From Collinsella aerofaciens (lineage in GTDB: Bacteria; Actinomycetota; Coriobacteriia; Coriobacteriales; Coriobacteriaceae), in NCBI RefSeq assembly GCF_028206995.1, contig NZ_JAQLFL010000019.1:1-25208 (forward strand): a DNA stretch of 25,208 nucleotides, read 5' to 3'. The position numbers were made by a program, and so were the translations under genes. Of the stretch, positions 8,133-17,424 are shown one piece after another (position 1 is the first letter of the stretch; every line of letters begins with the position of its first letter). Below the pieces are notes generated by a model, which was not told the origin of the DNA, made no database searches, and saw only the letters and a list, made by a program, of their open reading frames with translations.

Positions 8133-9575
8133 ATGGACCAGACCGTACCCGCATACGCCGCCGAGGTGGCCGATTACGGGCGCAGCCGCGACCCCGAGCC
8201 GGGTGAGGGCGCGCTCGTTAAGAACGTGCGTCCCGAATCGCCCGCATGGGATGTGGGTATCGAGCCGGGCATGCGCGTGCTCACGGTCAACGGTGAGGCG
8301 CTCACCGACATGATCGTATGGCTTTGGGAGGCCGACGACGACACCGTTGATTTGGAGGTATTCGACCCGCGCGACGGCACCGTCACCCCCGTCGAGCTCG
8401 ACCGCTTCCCGGGAGAGGACTGGGGCCTGGAGTTCGACGGCCCCATCTTCGATGGCATGCGCACCTGCGTAAACGCCTGCGTGTTCTGCTTTATGACGAT
8501 GCTCCCCAAGGGCGGTCGCTCCACGCTCTACATCCGCGACGACGACTACCGCCTGAGCTTTTTGCAGGGAAACTTTGTCACGCTCACGAACCTCACCGAC
8601 GAGGACGTGCAAAACGTCATTCAACGCAACATGAGCCCCATGAACGTGTCGGTCCATGCCGTAAGCCCCGACGTCCGCCGCCGCATGATGGGCCGCAACG
8701 CCCAGCGCGGCATGGACGTGCTCGAGACCATCATGGCCGCTGGCATTGAGATTCACGCGCAGATCGTGTTGTGCCCCGGCATGAACGACGGCGAGGAGCT
8801 GCAAAAGACTCTGCGCTTTTGCGAGGAGCACGAGCAGATCACGAGCCTGGGCATCGTGCCGTTGGGCTTTACCAAGCACCAGAATCGCTTTACTTGGTCA
8901 TACAGCGACAAGCCCGAACTGGCGCGCGAGACCATCGCCATGATCAGGCCCTTCCAGGATCGAGCCTTCGAGCGCTTTGGCCGCCACACCTTCCAGATGA
9001 GCGACGAATTTTATCTGGACGCCGGCATCGATCCTCCCGAGGCGGACTTTTACGACGGTTACCCGCAGTACTACGACGGCATCGGCATGATCCGCTCGTA
9101 TCTGGACGAGACCGACGACGTGCTCGCTGCCGATGCCGAGCGACTGGCCCGCGTCCGCGAGGCCATCGCCGCCCGCAGCCAACACCTGCTGTGCCTCTCG
9201 GGCGCCAGCGCACGCGACACGGTGGCCCGCTTTGTGGAATCGCCCAAGGGACTCGCCGGCACTGTCACGGCCATCAAGAACCGCTACTTTGGCGGCAACG
9301 TGGACGTGACCGGCCTCATCGTCGCGTGTGACATTCTGGAGCAGCTGCCGCAGGACCTCTCGGGGGTTATGCTCTTTGTGCCTAAGCTCATGTTCAACGC
9401 TGACGGCATGACGCTTGACGAGTATCATCGTGACGATTTACTCGCAAGCCTTACCAGTCGCGGCGCCGAGGTTCATGTGGTGTCGACCATGCCGCATGAG
9501 CTGCTCGATACCCTGGAGCACATCCTTGGCATTGTGCCCGCGGACTCTATCATTTCCACTGACCCTACCCATTAA
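8133..9575 (+). CDS. PDZ / radical SAM / DUF512 protein
   Basis: The 480-aa protein starts with a PDZ-like module (about residues 20-85: NVRPESPAWDVGIEPGMRVLTVNGEAL). A radical SAM-type cluster motif CX3CX2C follows, with Cys112, Cys116 and Cys119 in CVNACVFCF. Next come GNFVTLTNLTDED and SVHAVSPDVRRRMMGR, then a DUF512 region with the conserved RNRYFGGNVDVTGL. This is the family that in many Gram-positive bacteria lies directly upstream of der, exactly as here. Its reaction is not established to my knowledge; a link to ribosome or GTPase maturation is inferred from the conserved neighbourhood. The ATG at 8133 is 2 nt after ispH. Confidence 0.9.
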   Translation: MDQTVPAYAAEVADYGRSRDPEPGEGALVKNVRPESPAWDVGIEPGMRVLTVNGEALTDMIVWLWEADDDTVDLEVFDPRDGTVTPVELDRFPGEDWGLEFDGPIFDGMRTCVNACVFCFMTMLPKGGRSTLYIRDDDYRLSFLQGNFVTLTNLTDEDVQNVIQRNMSPMNVSVHAVSPDVRRRMMGRNAQRGMDVLETIMAAGIEIHAQIVLCPGMNDGEELQKTLRFCEEHEQITSLGIVPLGFTKHQNRFTWSYSDKPELARETIAMIRPFQDRAFERFGRHTFQMSDEFYLDAGIDPPEADFYDGYPQYYDGIGMIRSYLDETDDVLAADAERLARVREAIAARSQHLLCLSGASARDTVARFVESPKGLAGTVTAIKNRYFGGNVDVTGLIVACDILEQLPQDLSGVMLFVPKLMFNADGMTLDEYHRDDLLASLTSRGAEVHVVSTMPHELLDTLEHILGIVPADSIISTDPTH

Positions 9576-9585
9576 AGGAGTGCAG

Positions 9586-10920
9586 ATGAAACCTATCGTC
9601 GCCGTCGTCGGACGCCCCAACGTGGGCAAGTCCACGCTCGTTAACCGCCTGGCCCAGACCTCGGACGCCATCGTCCACGAGTCCCGCGGCGTCACGCGCG
9701 ACCGCTCGTACCACACGGCCGATTGGAACGGCCGCGAGTTCACCATCGTCGACACGGGCGGCATCGAACCGCTCAAGAGCGATGACGTCTTCGCCACGTC
9801 CATTCGCGACCAGGCCCTCGCCGCCGCCGAGGAAGCCGCCGTCATCCTGTTTGTGGTCGACGGCCGCACCGGCGTCACCGAGGAGGACGAGTCGGTCGCT
9901 CGCATGCTCAAGCGCTGCGACAAGCCGGTCTTTCTGCTGGTGAACAAGCTCGACAACCCTGATCGAGAGAACGACAGCATCTGGGAGTTCTATTCGCTCG
10001 GTATCGGCGAGCCCACGCCGCTCTCGGCCCTGCACGGCCACGGCACGGGCGACCTGCTCGACGACATCGTGGCCCTGCTTCCCGAGGAAGAGGACGAGGT
10101 CGCCGATGAGTTCCCCGACGCGCTGAACGTCGCCATCATCGGCCGCCCCAACGCCGGTAAGTCTTCGCTGTTCAACCGAATCCTGGGCGCCGACCGCTCC
10201 ATCGTCTCGAACATCGCCGGCACCACGCGCGACGCCATCGACACAGTCGTCGAGCGCAACGGCAAGCACTACCGCATGGTCGATACCGCGGGAATCCGCA
10301 AGAAGAGCACCGTGTACGAGAACATCGAGTACTACTCCATGGTCCGCGGCCTGCGCGCCATCGACCGCGCCGACGTGGCGCTACTCGTCGTCGACGCCTC
10401 CGTGGGCGTTACCGAGCAGGACCAGAAGGTCATGGGCTTGGCCATCGAGCGCGGCTGCGCCATCGTTGTGCTGCTCAACAAGTGGGATCTGCTCGACGAC
10501 GACCGTAAGCGCGAGGCCTGCATGGAGACCATCGACCGCCGTCTAGGCGTCATGGCTCCCTGGGCCCAGTACCTGCGCATTTCGGCCCTGACCGGGCGCA
10601 GCGTCGAGAAGATCTGGGCAATGGTCGACGCTGCCGAAAAGACGCGCTCGCAAAAGATCAGCACCTCGCGCCTCAACACGTTCCTCACCGACCTGCGCGA
10701 GTTCGGTCATACCGTGGTGGACGGCAAGCGCCGCCTGCGCATGCACTACGTGACCCAGACGGGCGTCAACCCGCCGACGTTCACGTTCTTCGTCAACCAC
10801 AGCGACTTGGTCAACGACACCTACCAGCGCTATGTGGAGAACCGCATGCGCTCGACCTTCGACTTTGCCGGCACGCCCATTCGACTCTTCTTTAGAAAGA
10901 AGGAGCAAAAGGATGCATAA
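9586..10920 (+). CDS. der: Ribosome biogenesis GTPase Der (EngA)
   Basis: The 444-aa protein has two tandem Era-like G domains and a C-terminal KH-like domain, unique to Der, which is needed for 50S ribosome assembly. G domain 1 has GRPNVGKST (9-17), DTGG (56-59) and NKLD. G domain 2 has GRPNAGKSS (186-194), DTAG and NKWD. The KH-like region includes GHTVVDGKRRLRMHYVTQTG and NPPTFTFFVN. The start at 9586 has AAAGGAG 5-6 nt upstream; the longer frame reading from 9415 runs through the preceding gene and is rejected. Its last 8 nt overlap plsY. Confidence 0.97.
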   Translation: MKPIVAVVGRPNVGKSTLVNRLAQTSDAIVHESRGVTRDRSYHTADWNGREFTIVDTGGIEPLKSDDVFATSIRDQALAAAEEAAVILFVVDGRTGVTEEDESVARMLKRCDKPVFLLVNKLDNPDRENDSIWEFYSLGIGEPTPLSALHGHGTGDLLDDIVALLPEEEDEVADEFPDALNVAIIGRPNAGKSSLFNRILGADRSIVSNIAGTTRDAIDTVVERNGKHYRMVDTAGIRKKSTVYENIEYYSMVRGLRAIDRADVALLVVDASVGVTEQDQKVMGLAIERGCAIVVLLNKWDLLDDDRKREACMETIDRRLGVMAPWAQYLRISALTGRSVEKIWAMVDAAEKTRSQKISTSRLNTFLTDLREFGHTVVDGKRRLRMHYVTQTGVNPPTFTFFVNHSDLVNDTYQRYVENRMRSTFDFAGTPIRLFFRKKEQKDA

Positions 10921-11596
10921 TCCGATTCTGCTGACCGCCATCTGCGCCGTGGTCTCGTTCTTTATCGGAGCGATTCCGTTTGGCCTGATCTTGGGCCGCG
11001 TGTTCAACCACACGGACATTCGCAAGGCGGGCTCCGGCAACATCGGCACCACCAACGCGCTGCGCGTGGCCGGCCCCAAGGTGGCCGCGCTCACGCTGCT
11101 GCTCGACTGCCTTAAGGGCGCCATCTGCGTCCTTATCGCGCGTCCGCTCATTGCCGACTTGGGCTATGGCTTCCCCGTGAGCATTATGGCCCCCGGCGCC
11201 GCCGGCGACTGGATGCTCGGCGTCATTTGTCTGGCAGCGGTGTGGGGCCATATCTTCTCGCCCTACCTCAACTTCCATGGAGGCAAGGGTATCGCCGTGG
11301 GTCTGGGCGTTATTCTCGCCTGGTACTGGCCCATTGGTCTGTCGCTGCTGGGCATGTTTATCGTGGCCGTCGCCATCACCAAGTATGTGTCGGTGGGATC
11401 GCTTGCCGCTGCCATCGGCCTTCCCATCGCTGCTTGCGCGGTCTTTCCGTACAGCAGCCTGGGACTTAAGTTTTGCATGGCGATGATCGGCATCACCGTG
11501 GTGTGGGCCCATCGCGCGAACATCAAAAAGCTCATGACCGGTAAGGAGTCCAAGCTCTCGTTTACCAAGCGCGTCACCGAGCCCGACGATAAGTAG
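10913..11596 (+). CDS. plsY: Acyl-phosphate:glycerol-3-phosphate acyltransferase PlsY
   Basis: The 227-aa polytopic membrane enzyme transfers an acyl group from acyl-phosphate to sn-glycerol-3-phosphate, the first step of phosphatidate synthesis. The three conserved loops are present: GAIPFGLILGR, the GSGNIGTTNALR phosphate loop near residues 38-50, and FHGGKGIAVGLG near 122. About five hydrophobic segments follow the family pattern. I start at ATG 10913, which overlaps the der stop by 8 nt and has AGGAG about 7 nt upstream. It lies directly before gpsA, which makes its substrate. Confidence 0.95.
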   Translation: MHNPILLTAICAVVSFFIGAIPFGLILGRVFNHTDIRKAGSGNIGTTNALRVAGPKVAALTLLLDCLKGAICVLIARPLIADLGYGFPVSIMAPGAAGDWMLGVICLAAVWGHIFSPYLNFHGGKGIAVGLGVILAWYWPIGLSLLGMFIVAVAITKYVSVGSLAAAIGLPIAACAVFPYSSLGLKFCMAMIGITVVWAHRANIKKLMTGKESKLSFTKRVTEPDDK

Positions 11597-11605
11597 GAGA
11601 GAGTC

Positions 11606-12613
11606 ATGAATGTTGCGCTAATTGGCTCTGGCTCCTGGGGAACCGCCGTCGCCGGCCTTGCCGCCGCGCGAGCCGAGCGCGTGACCATGTGGGCCCATGG
11701 CAAGCAGACGGCCGCCGGCATCAACGGCGAGCACCGCAACCCGCGCTATCTGGTGGACTACGTGCTGCCGGAAAACGTTGTCGCTACGACGGACCTGGCC
11801 CAGGCGCTTGACGGCGCCGAGGCCATCATCTTTGCCGTGCCCTCCACGCACCTTCGCAGCGTGTGCCACCAGGCCGCGCCCTTTATCGCCGCCGATACCC
11901 CGGTGCTCTGCCTCACAAAGGGCATTGAGCCCGAGTCCGGCCTGCTCATGAGCGAGGTCATCGCCAGCGAGATCGGCAACGAGGCACGTGTCGCGGCTCT
12001 TTCTGGCCCCAACCATGCCGAGGAAATCTGCCGCGGAGGTCTTTCTGCCGCCGTCATCGCCAGCGAAGATCCACAGATAGGGGAGACCTTTAAGGACCTG
12101 CTTCTGTCAACGGCCTTCCGCATCTACCTGTCGCAGGACATGACCGGTGTCGAGGTCTGCGGCGCCATGAAAAACGTAATCGCCATCGTGTGCGGCATCT
12201 CCGCCGGCACCGGTGCGGGCGACAACACGCTCGCCCTTATCATGACACGCGGCCTGGCAGAGATCAGCCGTCTGGTGCACGCCCGCGGCGGTCAAGCTAT
12301 GACCTGCATGGGACTTGCCGGCATGGGCGACCTCATTGCCACCTGCACCTCGGAGCATTCGCGCAACCGCACCTTTGGCTACGAGTTCGCTCATGGCGTG
12401 TCGCTCGACGAGTATCAGACGCGCACGCATATGGTGGTCGAAGGCGCCGTCGCGGCCCGCAGTGTCAGCGAGCTCGCCCGTTCACTGGGCGTAGACATTC
12501 CGCTCACCTTTGCCGTGGAGCAAACGCTCTACAACGGTGTTACTTTGGATAGGGCGCTCGAGATCCTTACCGACCGCGTCCCCTCTCAAGAGTTCTACGG
12601 ACTCACCGACTAA
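11606..12613 (+). CDS. gpsA: NAD(P)H-dependent glycerol-3-phosphate dehydrogenase
   Basis: The 335-aa enzyme reduces dihydroxyacetone phosphate to sn-glycerol-3-phosphate for phospholipid synthesis. The N-terminal Rossmann loop is GSGSWG (7-12). The catalytic Lys189 lies in GAMKNVIAI, and the substrate-binding segment GDNTLALIMTRGLAEISRL follows. The late motif SRNRTFGYEFAHG is also typical. AGGAGAG lies just upstream of the ATG. The gene directly follows plsY, so supply and use of glycerol-3-phosphate are encoded together. Confidence 0.96.
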   Translation: MNVALIGSGSWGTAVAGLAAARAERVTMWAHGKQTAAGINGEHRNPRYLVDYVLPENVVATTDLAQALDGAEAIIFAVPSTHLRSVCHQAAPFIAADTPVLCLTKGIEPESGLLMSEVIASEIGNEARVAALSGPNHAEEICRGGLSAAVIASEDPQIGETFKDLLLSTAFRIYLSQDMTGVEVCGAMKNVIAIVCGISAGTGAGDNTLALIMTRGLAEISRLVHARGGQAMTCMGLAGMGDLIATCTSEHSRNRTFGYEFAHGVSLDEYQTRTHMVVEGAVAARSVSELARSLGVDIPLTFAVEQTLYNGVTLDRALEILTDRVPSQEFYGLTD

Positions 12614-12631
12614 CGCAGAAAGGCTTCTACC

Positions 12632-13303
12632 ATGGGTTCCATTAAAATCGCTCCGTCCGTCCTTTCGGCCGACATGGCCAACCTCAAGGGCGAGCTCGAC
12701 AAAATCGCCGGCGCCGACTACGTGCACTTCGACGTTATGGACGGTCACTTTACCGGCAACCTCACCTTTGGCGTTGACATCCTCAAGGCCGTCAAGCGCT
12801 CCACCGATGTACCGGTCGACGCGCACCTGATGGTGTCGAACCCCGACGAAACGGTCGATTGGTACGCCGACGCCGGTGCCGACATGATCACCGTGCACTA
12901 CGAGGCCTCCACGCACCTGCACCGCACGCTCACCCATCTGCAGCAGCGCGGCGTCAAGGCCGGCGTGGTGCTCAACCCCGCCACCCCCGTGTGCGTACTC
13001 GAGAGCATCATCGACGTCGTCGATATGGTGCTGTTGATGAGCGTGAACCCCGGCTTTGGCGGCCAGAGCTTTATCCCCGGTACCATTGCCAAACTGCACG
13101 AGCTCAAGGCCATGTGCGAGCGCCACGGCGTTTCGCCCATGATCGAGGTCGACGGCGGCATCTCTTCCAAGAACATCGCCGAGGTTGTCAAGGCTGGTGC
13201 CAACGTTCTCGTGGCCGGTTCCGCCGTATTTAAGTCCGAAGATCCCGCCGCTGAGGTTGCGCTGCTGCAGAAGCTGGGCAACGAGGCTGCACAGGAGGCA
13301 TAA
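12632..13303 (+). CDS. rpe: Ribulose-phosphate 3-epimerase
   Basis: The 223-aa TIM-barrel enzyme interconverts ribulose-5-phosphate and xylulose-5-phosphate in the pentose phosphate pathway. Typical motifs in order are IAPSVLSADMANL, YVHFDVMDGHFTGNLTFG, DAHLMV, the loop MSVNPGFGGQSFIP, and IEVDGGISSKNIAEVVKAGANVLVAGSAVF with its phosphate-binding end. The metal ligands (His and Asp of these motifs) are present. Length is normal. The gene lies 18 nt after gpsA, and AGAAAGG precedes the ATG. Confidence 0.96.
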   Translation: MGSIKIAPSVLSADMANLKGELDKIAGADYVHFDVMDGHFTGNLTFGVDILKAVKRSTDVPVDAHLMVSNPDETVDWYADAGADMITVHYEASTHLHRTLTHLQQRGVKAGVVLNPATPVCVLESIIDVVDMVLLMSVNPGFGGQSFIPGTIAKLHELKAMCERHGVSPMIEVDGGISSKNIAEVVKAGANVLVAGSAVFKSEDPAAEVALLQKLGNEAAQEA

Positions 13304-13309
13304 ATCCTT

Positions 13310-14488
13310 ATGACCGCAGGTCAAAACCGCATACCCGTGAATCTTGACTATGCCGCCTCGACGCCCATGCGCGCCGAGGCGCGCCTTGCGCAGCGCGAAT
13401 ACGACGACAGCGAGCTTGCCGGCGTCAACCCCAACTCGCTGCATTCGCTCGGCCGCAAGGCCGCTGCGCGCCTTGAAGTCGCGCGTCGCGAGATTGCCCG
13501 CAGCTTTGGCGAGCGCGTCCGTCCGTCCGAGATCATCTTGACCAACGGCGGTACCGAGGCAAACCAGCTGGCGCTCCTCGGACTTGCCGAGGGCGCCCGT
13601 CAGCGCGATCGCAAGCGCGACCGCGTGATCGTGTCGGCGATCGAGCACGATTCGATTCTGGACAACCTGCCGCTGCTGCGTGCCGCTGGCTTTACCGTCG
13701 ACCTGGTGCAGCCCTGCCGCGCGGGCTACATTGAGCCTGCCGCGCTTGTCGAGCTGTTAGGCGACGACGTGGCACTCGTGAGCATCATGGTTGCCAACAA
13801 CGAGACCGGCGTGGTGCAGCCCATCCGCGAGCTTGCCGCGGCCGCGCATACCGTGGGTGCCCTGTTCCACACCGATGCCATCCAGGGGTATCTGCATATT
13901 CCGCTCGATGTCACCGAGCTGGGCGTCGATGCTATGTCCGTCGCCGCCCATAAAATTGGCGGTCCTGTGGCATCCGGCGCGCTCTACCTTAAGAACCGCA
14001 CGCCGCTGCGCCCGCGCATCTTTGGCGGCGGACAGGAGGCCGGTCGTCGTGCCGGCACGCAGGACCTGCGCACGCAGCTTGCCTTTGCCGCTGCCGCCCG
14101 TACGCTGGCGCCCCATGTGGCCCAGGAGCGCGAGAAGCTGCAAGCCCTTTCCGACAAGCTCTATGCCACGCTTACGGCCCATCCGCGCATTCACGCCACC
14201 ATGGGCGACTACACGCAGGCCGACCGTCTGCCCGGCATGGTATCGATCTACATTGACGGCATGGACTCCGAGGAGCTCATCATCAAGCTCGACGCTGCCG
14301 GCTTTGAGGTATCGGCAGGCTCGGCGTGCTCGAGCGGCAGTATGGACCCCAGCCACGTTTTGAGCGCGATGGGCATCGGTCGCGAGCAAGCTCTCGGCGC
14401 TCTTCGCATCTCGTTCGATGACCGCGTGAATCCGGACGATCTGGACGAGTTTGCCCAGACGCTGCTCTCGATCGTAGGCGCCGCATGA
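13310..14488 (+). CDS. Cysteine desulfurase (NifS/IscS class)
   Basis: The 392-aa PLP-dependent class V aminotransferase mobilises sulfur from cysteine as a protein persulfide. Seen in order: NLDYAASTPMRAEA, TNGGTEANQLAL, MVANNETGVVQP, FHTDAIQGYL, and the PLP lysine Lys215 in SVAAHKIGGP. The catalytic Cys340 lies in GSACSSGS, on a short class-I-like active loop. No IscU or MnmA gene is visible in the window, so whether it feeds Fe-S clusters or tRNA thiolation is open. It starts 6 nt after rpe and overlaps the next gene by 4 nt (ATGA). Confidence 0.93.
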   Translation: MTAGQNRIPVNLDYAASTPMRAEARLAQREYDDSELAGVNPNSLHSLGRKAAARLEVARREIARSFGERVRPSEIILTNGGTEANQLALLGLAEGARQRDRKRDRVIVSAIEHDSILDNLPLLRAAGFTVDLVQPCRAGYIEPAALVELLGDDVALVSIMVANNETGVVQPIRELAAAAHTVGALFHTDAIQGYLHIPLDVTELGVDAMSVAAHKIGGPVASGALYLKNRTPLRPRIFGGGQEAGRRAGTQDLRTQLAFAAAARTLAPHVAQEREKLQALSDKLYATLTAHPRIHATMGDYTQADRLPGMVSIYIDGMDSEELIIKLDAAGFEVSAGSACSSGSMDPSHVLSAMGIGREQALGALRISFDDRVNPDDLDEFAQTLLSIVGAA

Positions 14489-15294
14489 TCGTCGCCGAGC
14501 TTGAGCGCGCGCTGCTGGCACGCTATCCCAAGACTGATGCCGAGAGTTGGGACCATGTTGGGCTATCTGTGGGAGATCCGGCCGCGGAGATTACCGGCGT
14601 TGTCTGCGCGCTCGATGCGACCGAAGCCAATGTGCACCGCGCCCAAAAGGCCGGCGCCAACGTGCTGCTGACGCATCATCCCATCTATATCAAGGCGCCC
14701 GAGGCGTTTTGTCCAGCGGATGCCACTCGCCCCCAGTGCAGCGCGGCACTCTATGAGGCGGCCCGTTGCGGCGTGAGCATCATCTCGCTCCACACCAACC
14801 TGGATCGCTCGCACGAAGCCCGCCTCTGCCTGAGCGAGCTGCTGGATGCCGCACCCGTGAGCTCACTGGAGCACGTGGACGACCCCGAAGCCACCGGCCT
14901 GGGCGCGCTTGCAACGCTTAACGACCCCTGTAGCCTGCGCGAGCTCGCCGCCCGCGCCGCAACGGCATTTGGCAGCGACCCGCGCGTGTGGGGCAATGCC
15001 AAGCACACTTGCAACACCATCGCCATTTTGGGCGGCTCCCTGGGCGACTTTGGCGAGCTCGCCATCGCCGCGGATGCGGATGTCGTCGTGACGGGCGAGG
15101 CGGGCTACCACGTGGCGCAAGACCTTGCCTTGCGCGGTCTGGGCGTCATCTTGCTCGGCCACGACCGCTCTGAGGAGCCGTTCGTTGATATATTGATGAA
15201 CTCTGCAGTTGACGCCAGGGTCGACCCCCGTCATGCGATTAAAATACTGAACCCTTGCCAATGGTGGACTGTGACAAAAGGAGAGAACTTATGA
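14485..15294 (+). CDS. Nif3-like dinuclear metal-centre protein
   Basis: The 269-aa protein matches the Nif3/YqfO-like family (often labelled GTP cyclohydrolase I type 2), which forms toroidal hexamers around pairs of metal ions. Visible motifs are AESWDHVGLSVGDP, VCALDATEANVHRAQKAGANVLLTHHPIY (His64, His65), SIISLHTNLD, ALGGSLGDF-like ILGGSLGDFGELA, DVVVTGEAGYHVAQDL and GHDRSEEPF with late metal ligands. The biochemical role is uncertain across the family. It lacks the extra inserted PII-like domain seen in longer homologues. Both ends overlap neighbours by 4 nt (ATGA), implying translational coupling. Confidence 0.9.
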   Translation: MIVAELERALLARYPKTDAESWDHVGLSVGDPAAEITGVVCALDATEANVHRAQKAGANVLLTHHPIYIKAPEAFCPADATRPQCSAALYEAARCGVSIISLHTNLDRSHEARLCLSELLDAAPVSSLEHVDDPEATGLGALATLNDPCSLRELAARAATAFGSDPRVWGNAKHTCNTIAILGGSLGDFGELAIAADADVVVTGEAGYHVAQDLALRGLGVILLGHDRSEEPFVDILMNSAVDARVDPRHAIKILNPCQWWTVTKGENL

Positions 15295-16010
15295 GCGCCG
15301 GCGCTACGCTACTCAAGCTGCAACAGATCGATTTGGAGCTCGCCCGCAACAAGAGCGAACTTGCCAATATGCCGGAGCTCAAGGAGCTCGCTTCCAAGCG
15401 CAAGACCTACGTTAAGCTCAAAGCCGAGATGACCAAGCTCTACGCCCAGCGCAAGGACCTGGACATCGAGCTCGACGATCTCAACACCACCGAGATTCAG
15501 ACCAACAACGCCATCGAGGCTGCCAAAAAGCGTCACGTCGACGGCTCCGACTACCGCGAGGTTCAGGACCTGGAGAATGAACTCGCTACCCTGGCCAAGC
15601 GTCTGGACAAGATCGAGCACACCCGCAAGGACGTCGTTGTCGCCCATAAGGAGGCGCTCGACCGCGAGGCCCGCGCGCAGGCCATCATCGCCAAGTTCGA
15701 GGAGGGCGTGAAGGCCGATACCAAGGCTGCCCGCGCCAAGGCTGCCGACCTGCAGGCTCAGATTGACGCCGCCACTAAGGAGCGCACCGCGCTTGCCGCC
15801 ACGCTGCCGGCCGACGTGCTCACCGACTACGAGCGTCTACTCAAGCAGTTCCGCGGCCTGGCCGTCGAGACCATCCAGGGCAACATCCCCACGGTCTGCC
15901 ACACCGCGCTGCAGGCATCGTCCATGAGCGACCTCAACCACGATGGTAGCGAGATTACGCACTGCCCGTACTGCCACCGCCTCCTGGTGCTCCCGAGCAA
16001 GGAAGCCTAG
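15291..16010 (+). CDS. Coiled-coil protein with C-terminal zinc ribbon (C4-type zinc ribbon family)
   Basis: The 239-aa protein is mainly a long antiparallel coiled coil (about residues 8-190, rich in Lys/Glu/Ala/Leu heptads), with a small C-terminal zinc-ribbon segment. CPYC lies at 225-228. The partner knuckle, usually CxxC, keeps only Cys203 followed by His204, so zinc ligation may be altered. Family members often sit next to Nif3-like genes, as here; proposed roles include nucleic acid binding and translation-linked functions. I start at ATG 15291, which has AAAGGAG about 8 nt upstream and overlaps the preceding stop (ATGA); the earlier in-frame ATG at 15255 lies deep within that gene. 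Confidence 0.85.
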   Translation: MSAGATLLKLQQIDLELARNKSELANMPELKELASKRKTYVKLKAEMTKLYAQRKDLDIELDDLNTTEIQTNNAIEAAKKRHVDGSDYREVQDLENELATLAKRLDKIEHTRKDVVVAHKEALDREARAQAIIAKFEEGVKADTKAARAKAADLQAQIDAATKERTALAATLPADVLTDYERLLKQFRGLAVETIQGNIPTVCHTALQASSMSDLNHDGSEITHCPYCHRLLVLPSKEA

Positions 16011-16012
16011 CG

Positions 16013-17227
16013 ATGACGCCGGCATCCAACAATTCAATGCAACTTGAGGGAAAAACGATCCTGCTGGGCATTACCGGCGGGATCGCCGCCTATAAGTCGT
16101 GCAACATCGTGCGCCTGTTGCAAAAGCGTGGCGCGCGCGTCAAGGTCGCTATGAGCGAGCATGCCACCGAGTTTGTGGGCCCGCTCACCTTTCGTGCGCT
16201 CACCAACGAGCCCGTTGCCGTGGGCCTATTCGACGACCCCTCCGACCCCATCCACCACATTTCGCTGGCGCAGGAGCCCGATCTGGTGGTCGTGGCGCCC
16301 GCGACGGCCAATATCATCGCCAAGATGGCCAACGGCATCGCCGACGACCTCATCTCCACCACGCTGCTGGCAACGCCACGACCCATTGTGATCGCGCCGG
16401 CCATGAACAATGGCATGTGGAAAGCGCCGGCGACGCAGGCCAACATGGCCACGCTGCGCGACCGTCGCGTCCATGTGGTGGGGCCCGGCAGCGGCTACCT
16501 TGCCTGCGGCGACGTGGACACGGGACGCATGAGCGAGCCCGAGGACATCGTCGAGGCCGTCTGCCAGGTGCTCAACTCCGCACCTCAGGATCTTGCGGGC
16601 AAGCGCATCGTGATCACCGCCGGCCCCACGCACGAGCCGATCGACCCCGTGCGCTTTATTGGCAACCGGTCGTCGGGCAAGATGGGCATCGCTCTGGCGG
16701 GGGAGGCCGCTCGCCGCGGTGCTGCGGTCACGCTTGTGCTGGGGCCGACATCGCTCGATGTTCCTCGCGGTGTGGAGTGTTTGCGCGTACAGACCGCCGC
16801 AGAGATGTTGCAGGCGGCACTGGGCGCCTTTCAGACGGCCGATGCGGCCATTTGCGCGGCGGCCGTCGCCGACTACACCCCCGCATCCCCTGCCGACCAT
16901 AAGCTCAAAAAGGCCAACGAACGCCTGGATCGCATCGAACTAGTCGAGACGGTCGATATCTTGGCCGAGCTTTCGCGCCAAAAGGGAGAGCGGTGCGTGA
17001 TCGGCTTTGCGGCCGAGACCGATAACGTCGTGGAGTACGCGCAGCGAAAGCTCGCCCGCAAGGGTTGCGATGCCATTATCGCTAACGATGTCTCGCGCGC
17101 CGATTCGGGCTTTGGAACCGATACCAACAAGGCCTGGATCGTGAGTACAGCGGGCACGCAAGAACTTCCCGTGCTAACAAAACCCCAGCTCGCAGATACA
17201 ATTTTGGACTTGCTTCAAAATTTGTAA
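16013..17227 (+). CDS. coaBC: Bifunctional phosphopantothenoylcysteine decarboxylase / phosphopantothenate-cysteine ligase
   Basis: The 404-aa fusion carries out two successive CoA synthesis steps. The CoaC flavoprotein half (about 1-190) has GITGGIAAYK, the active-site histidine region PIHHISLA (His81-82), APATANIIAKMANGIADD, PAMNNGMW, and Cys165 in LACGD. The CoaB half has ITAGPTHEPIDPVRFIGNRSSGKMG, AAVADYTP, LKKA and ANDVS. Translation likely starts at 16013, 2 nt after the previous stop, with AAGGA about 9 nt upstream; ATG 16037 is an alternative. No terminator separates it from the tRNA-Pro gene, so read-through into the tRNA is possible. Confidence 0.95.
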   Translation: MTPASNNSMQLEGKTILLGITGGIAAYKSCNIVRLLQKRGARVKVAMSEHATEFVGPLTFRALTNEPVAVGLFDDPSDPIHHISLAQEPDLVVVAPATANIIAKMANGIADDLISTTLLATPRPIVIAPAMNNGMWKAPATQANMATLRDRRVHVVGPGSGYLACGDVDTGRMSEPEDIVEAVCQVLNSAPQDLAGKRIVITAGPTHEPIDPVRFIGNRSSGKMGIALAGEAARRGAAVTLVLGPTSLDVPRGVECLRVQTAAEMLQAALGAFQTADAAICAAAVADYTPASPADHKLKKANERLDRIELVETVDILAELSRQKGERCVIGFAAETDNVVEYAQRKLARKGCDAIIANDVSRADSGFGTDTNKAWIVSTAGTQELPVLTKPQLADTILDLLQNL

Positions 17228-17235
17228 AAAAGTTC

Positions 17236-17268
17236 TTGCACAAGGACAAAGTTTCGGGTTAATATACT
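17236..17268 (+). promoter_or_regulatory. Probable promoter of tRNA-Pro
   Basis: TTGCAC (17236-17241) and TAATAT (17260-17265) are separated by 18 nt, in an AT-rich stretch unlike its surroundings; an overlapping TATACT (17263-17268) is a second -10 option. The tRNA starts about 40 nt downstream. Called by eye from hexamer similarity. Confidence 0.6.
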
Positions 17269-17307
17269 CCCTGTTGCGAGCGAGAGCAGAGCAACAAAGA
17301 AAAGCTT

Positions 17308-17384
<77 letters not shown>

Positions 17385-17393
17385 GAAGTTTGC

Positions 17394-17424
17394 AGGTCAG
17401 GCACCTAGTGCCTGACCTTTTTTT
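17394..17424 (+). terminator. Rho-independent terminator of tRNA-Pro
   Basis: A perfect 11-bp stem (AGGTCAGGCAC with GTGCCTGACCT) with a 3-nt loop is followed by seven T. It ends the tRNA-Pro transcript and any read-through from coaBC. Confidence 0.93.
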
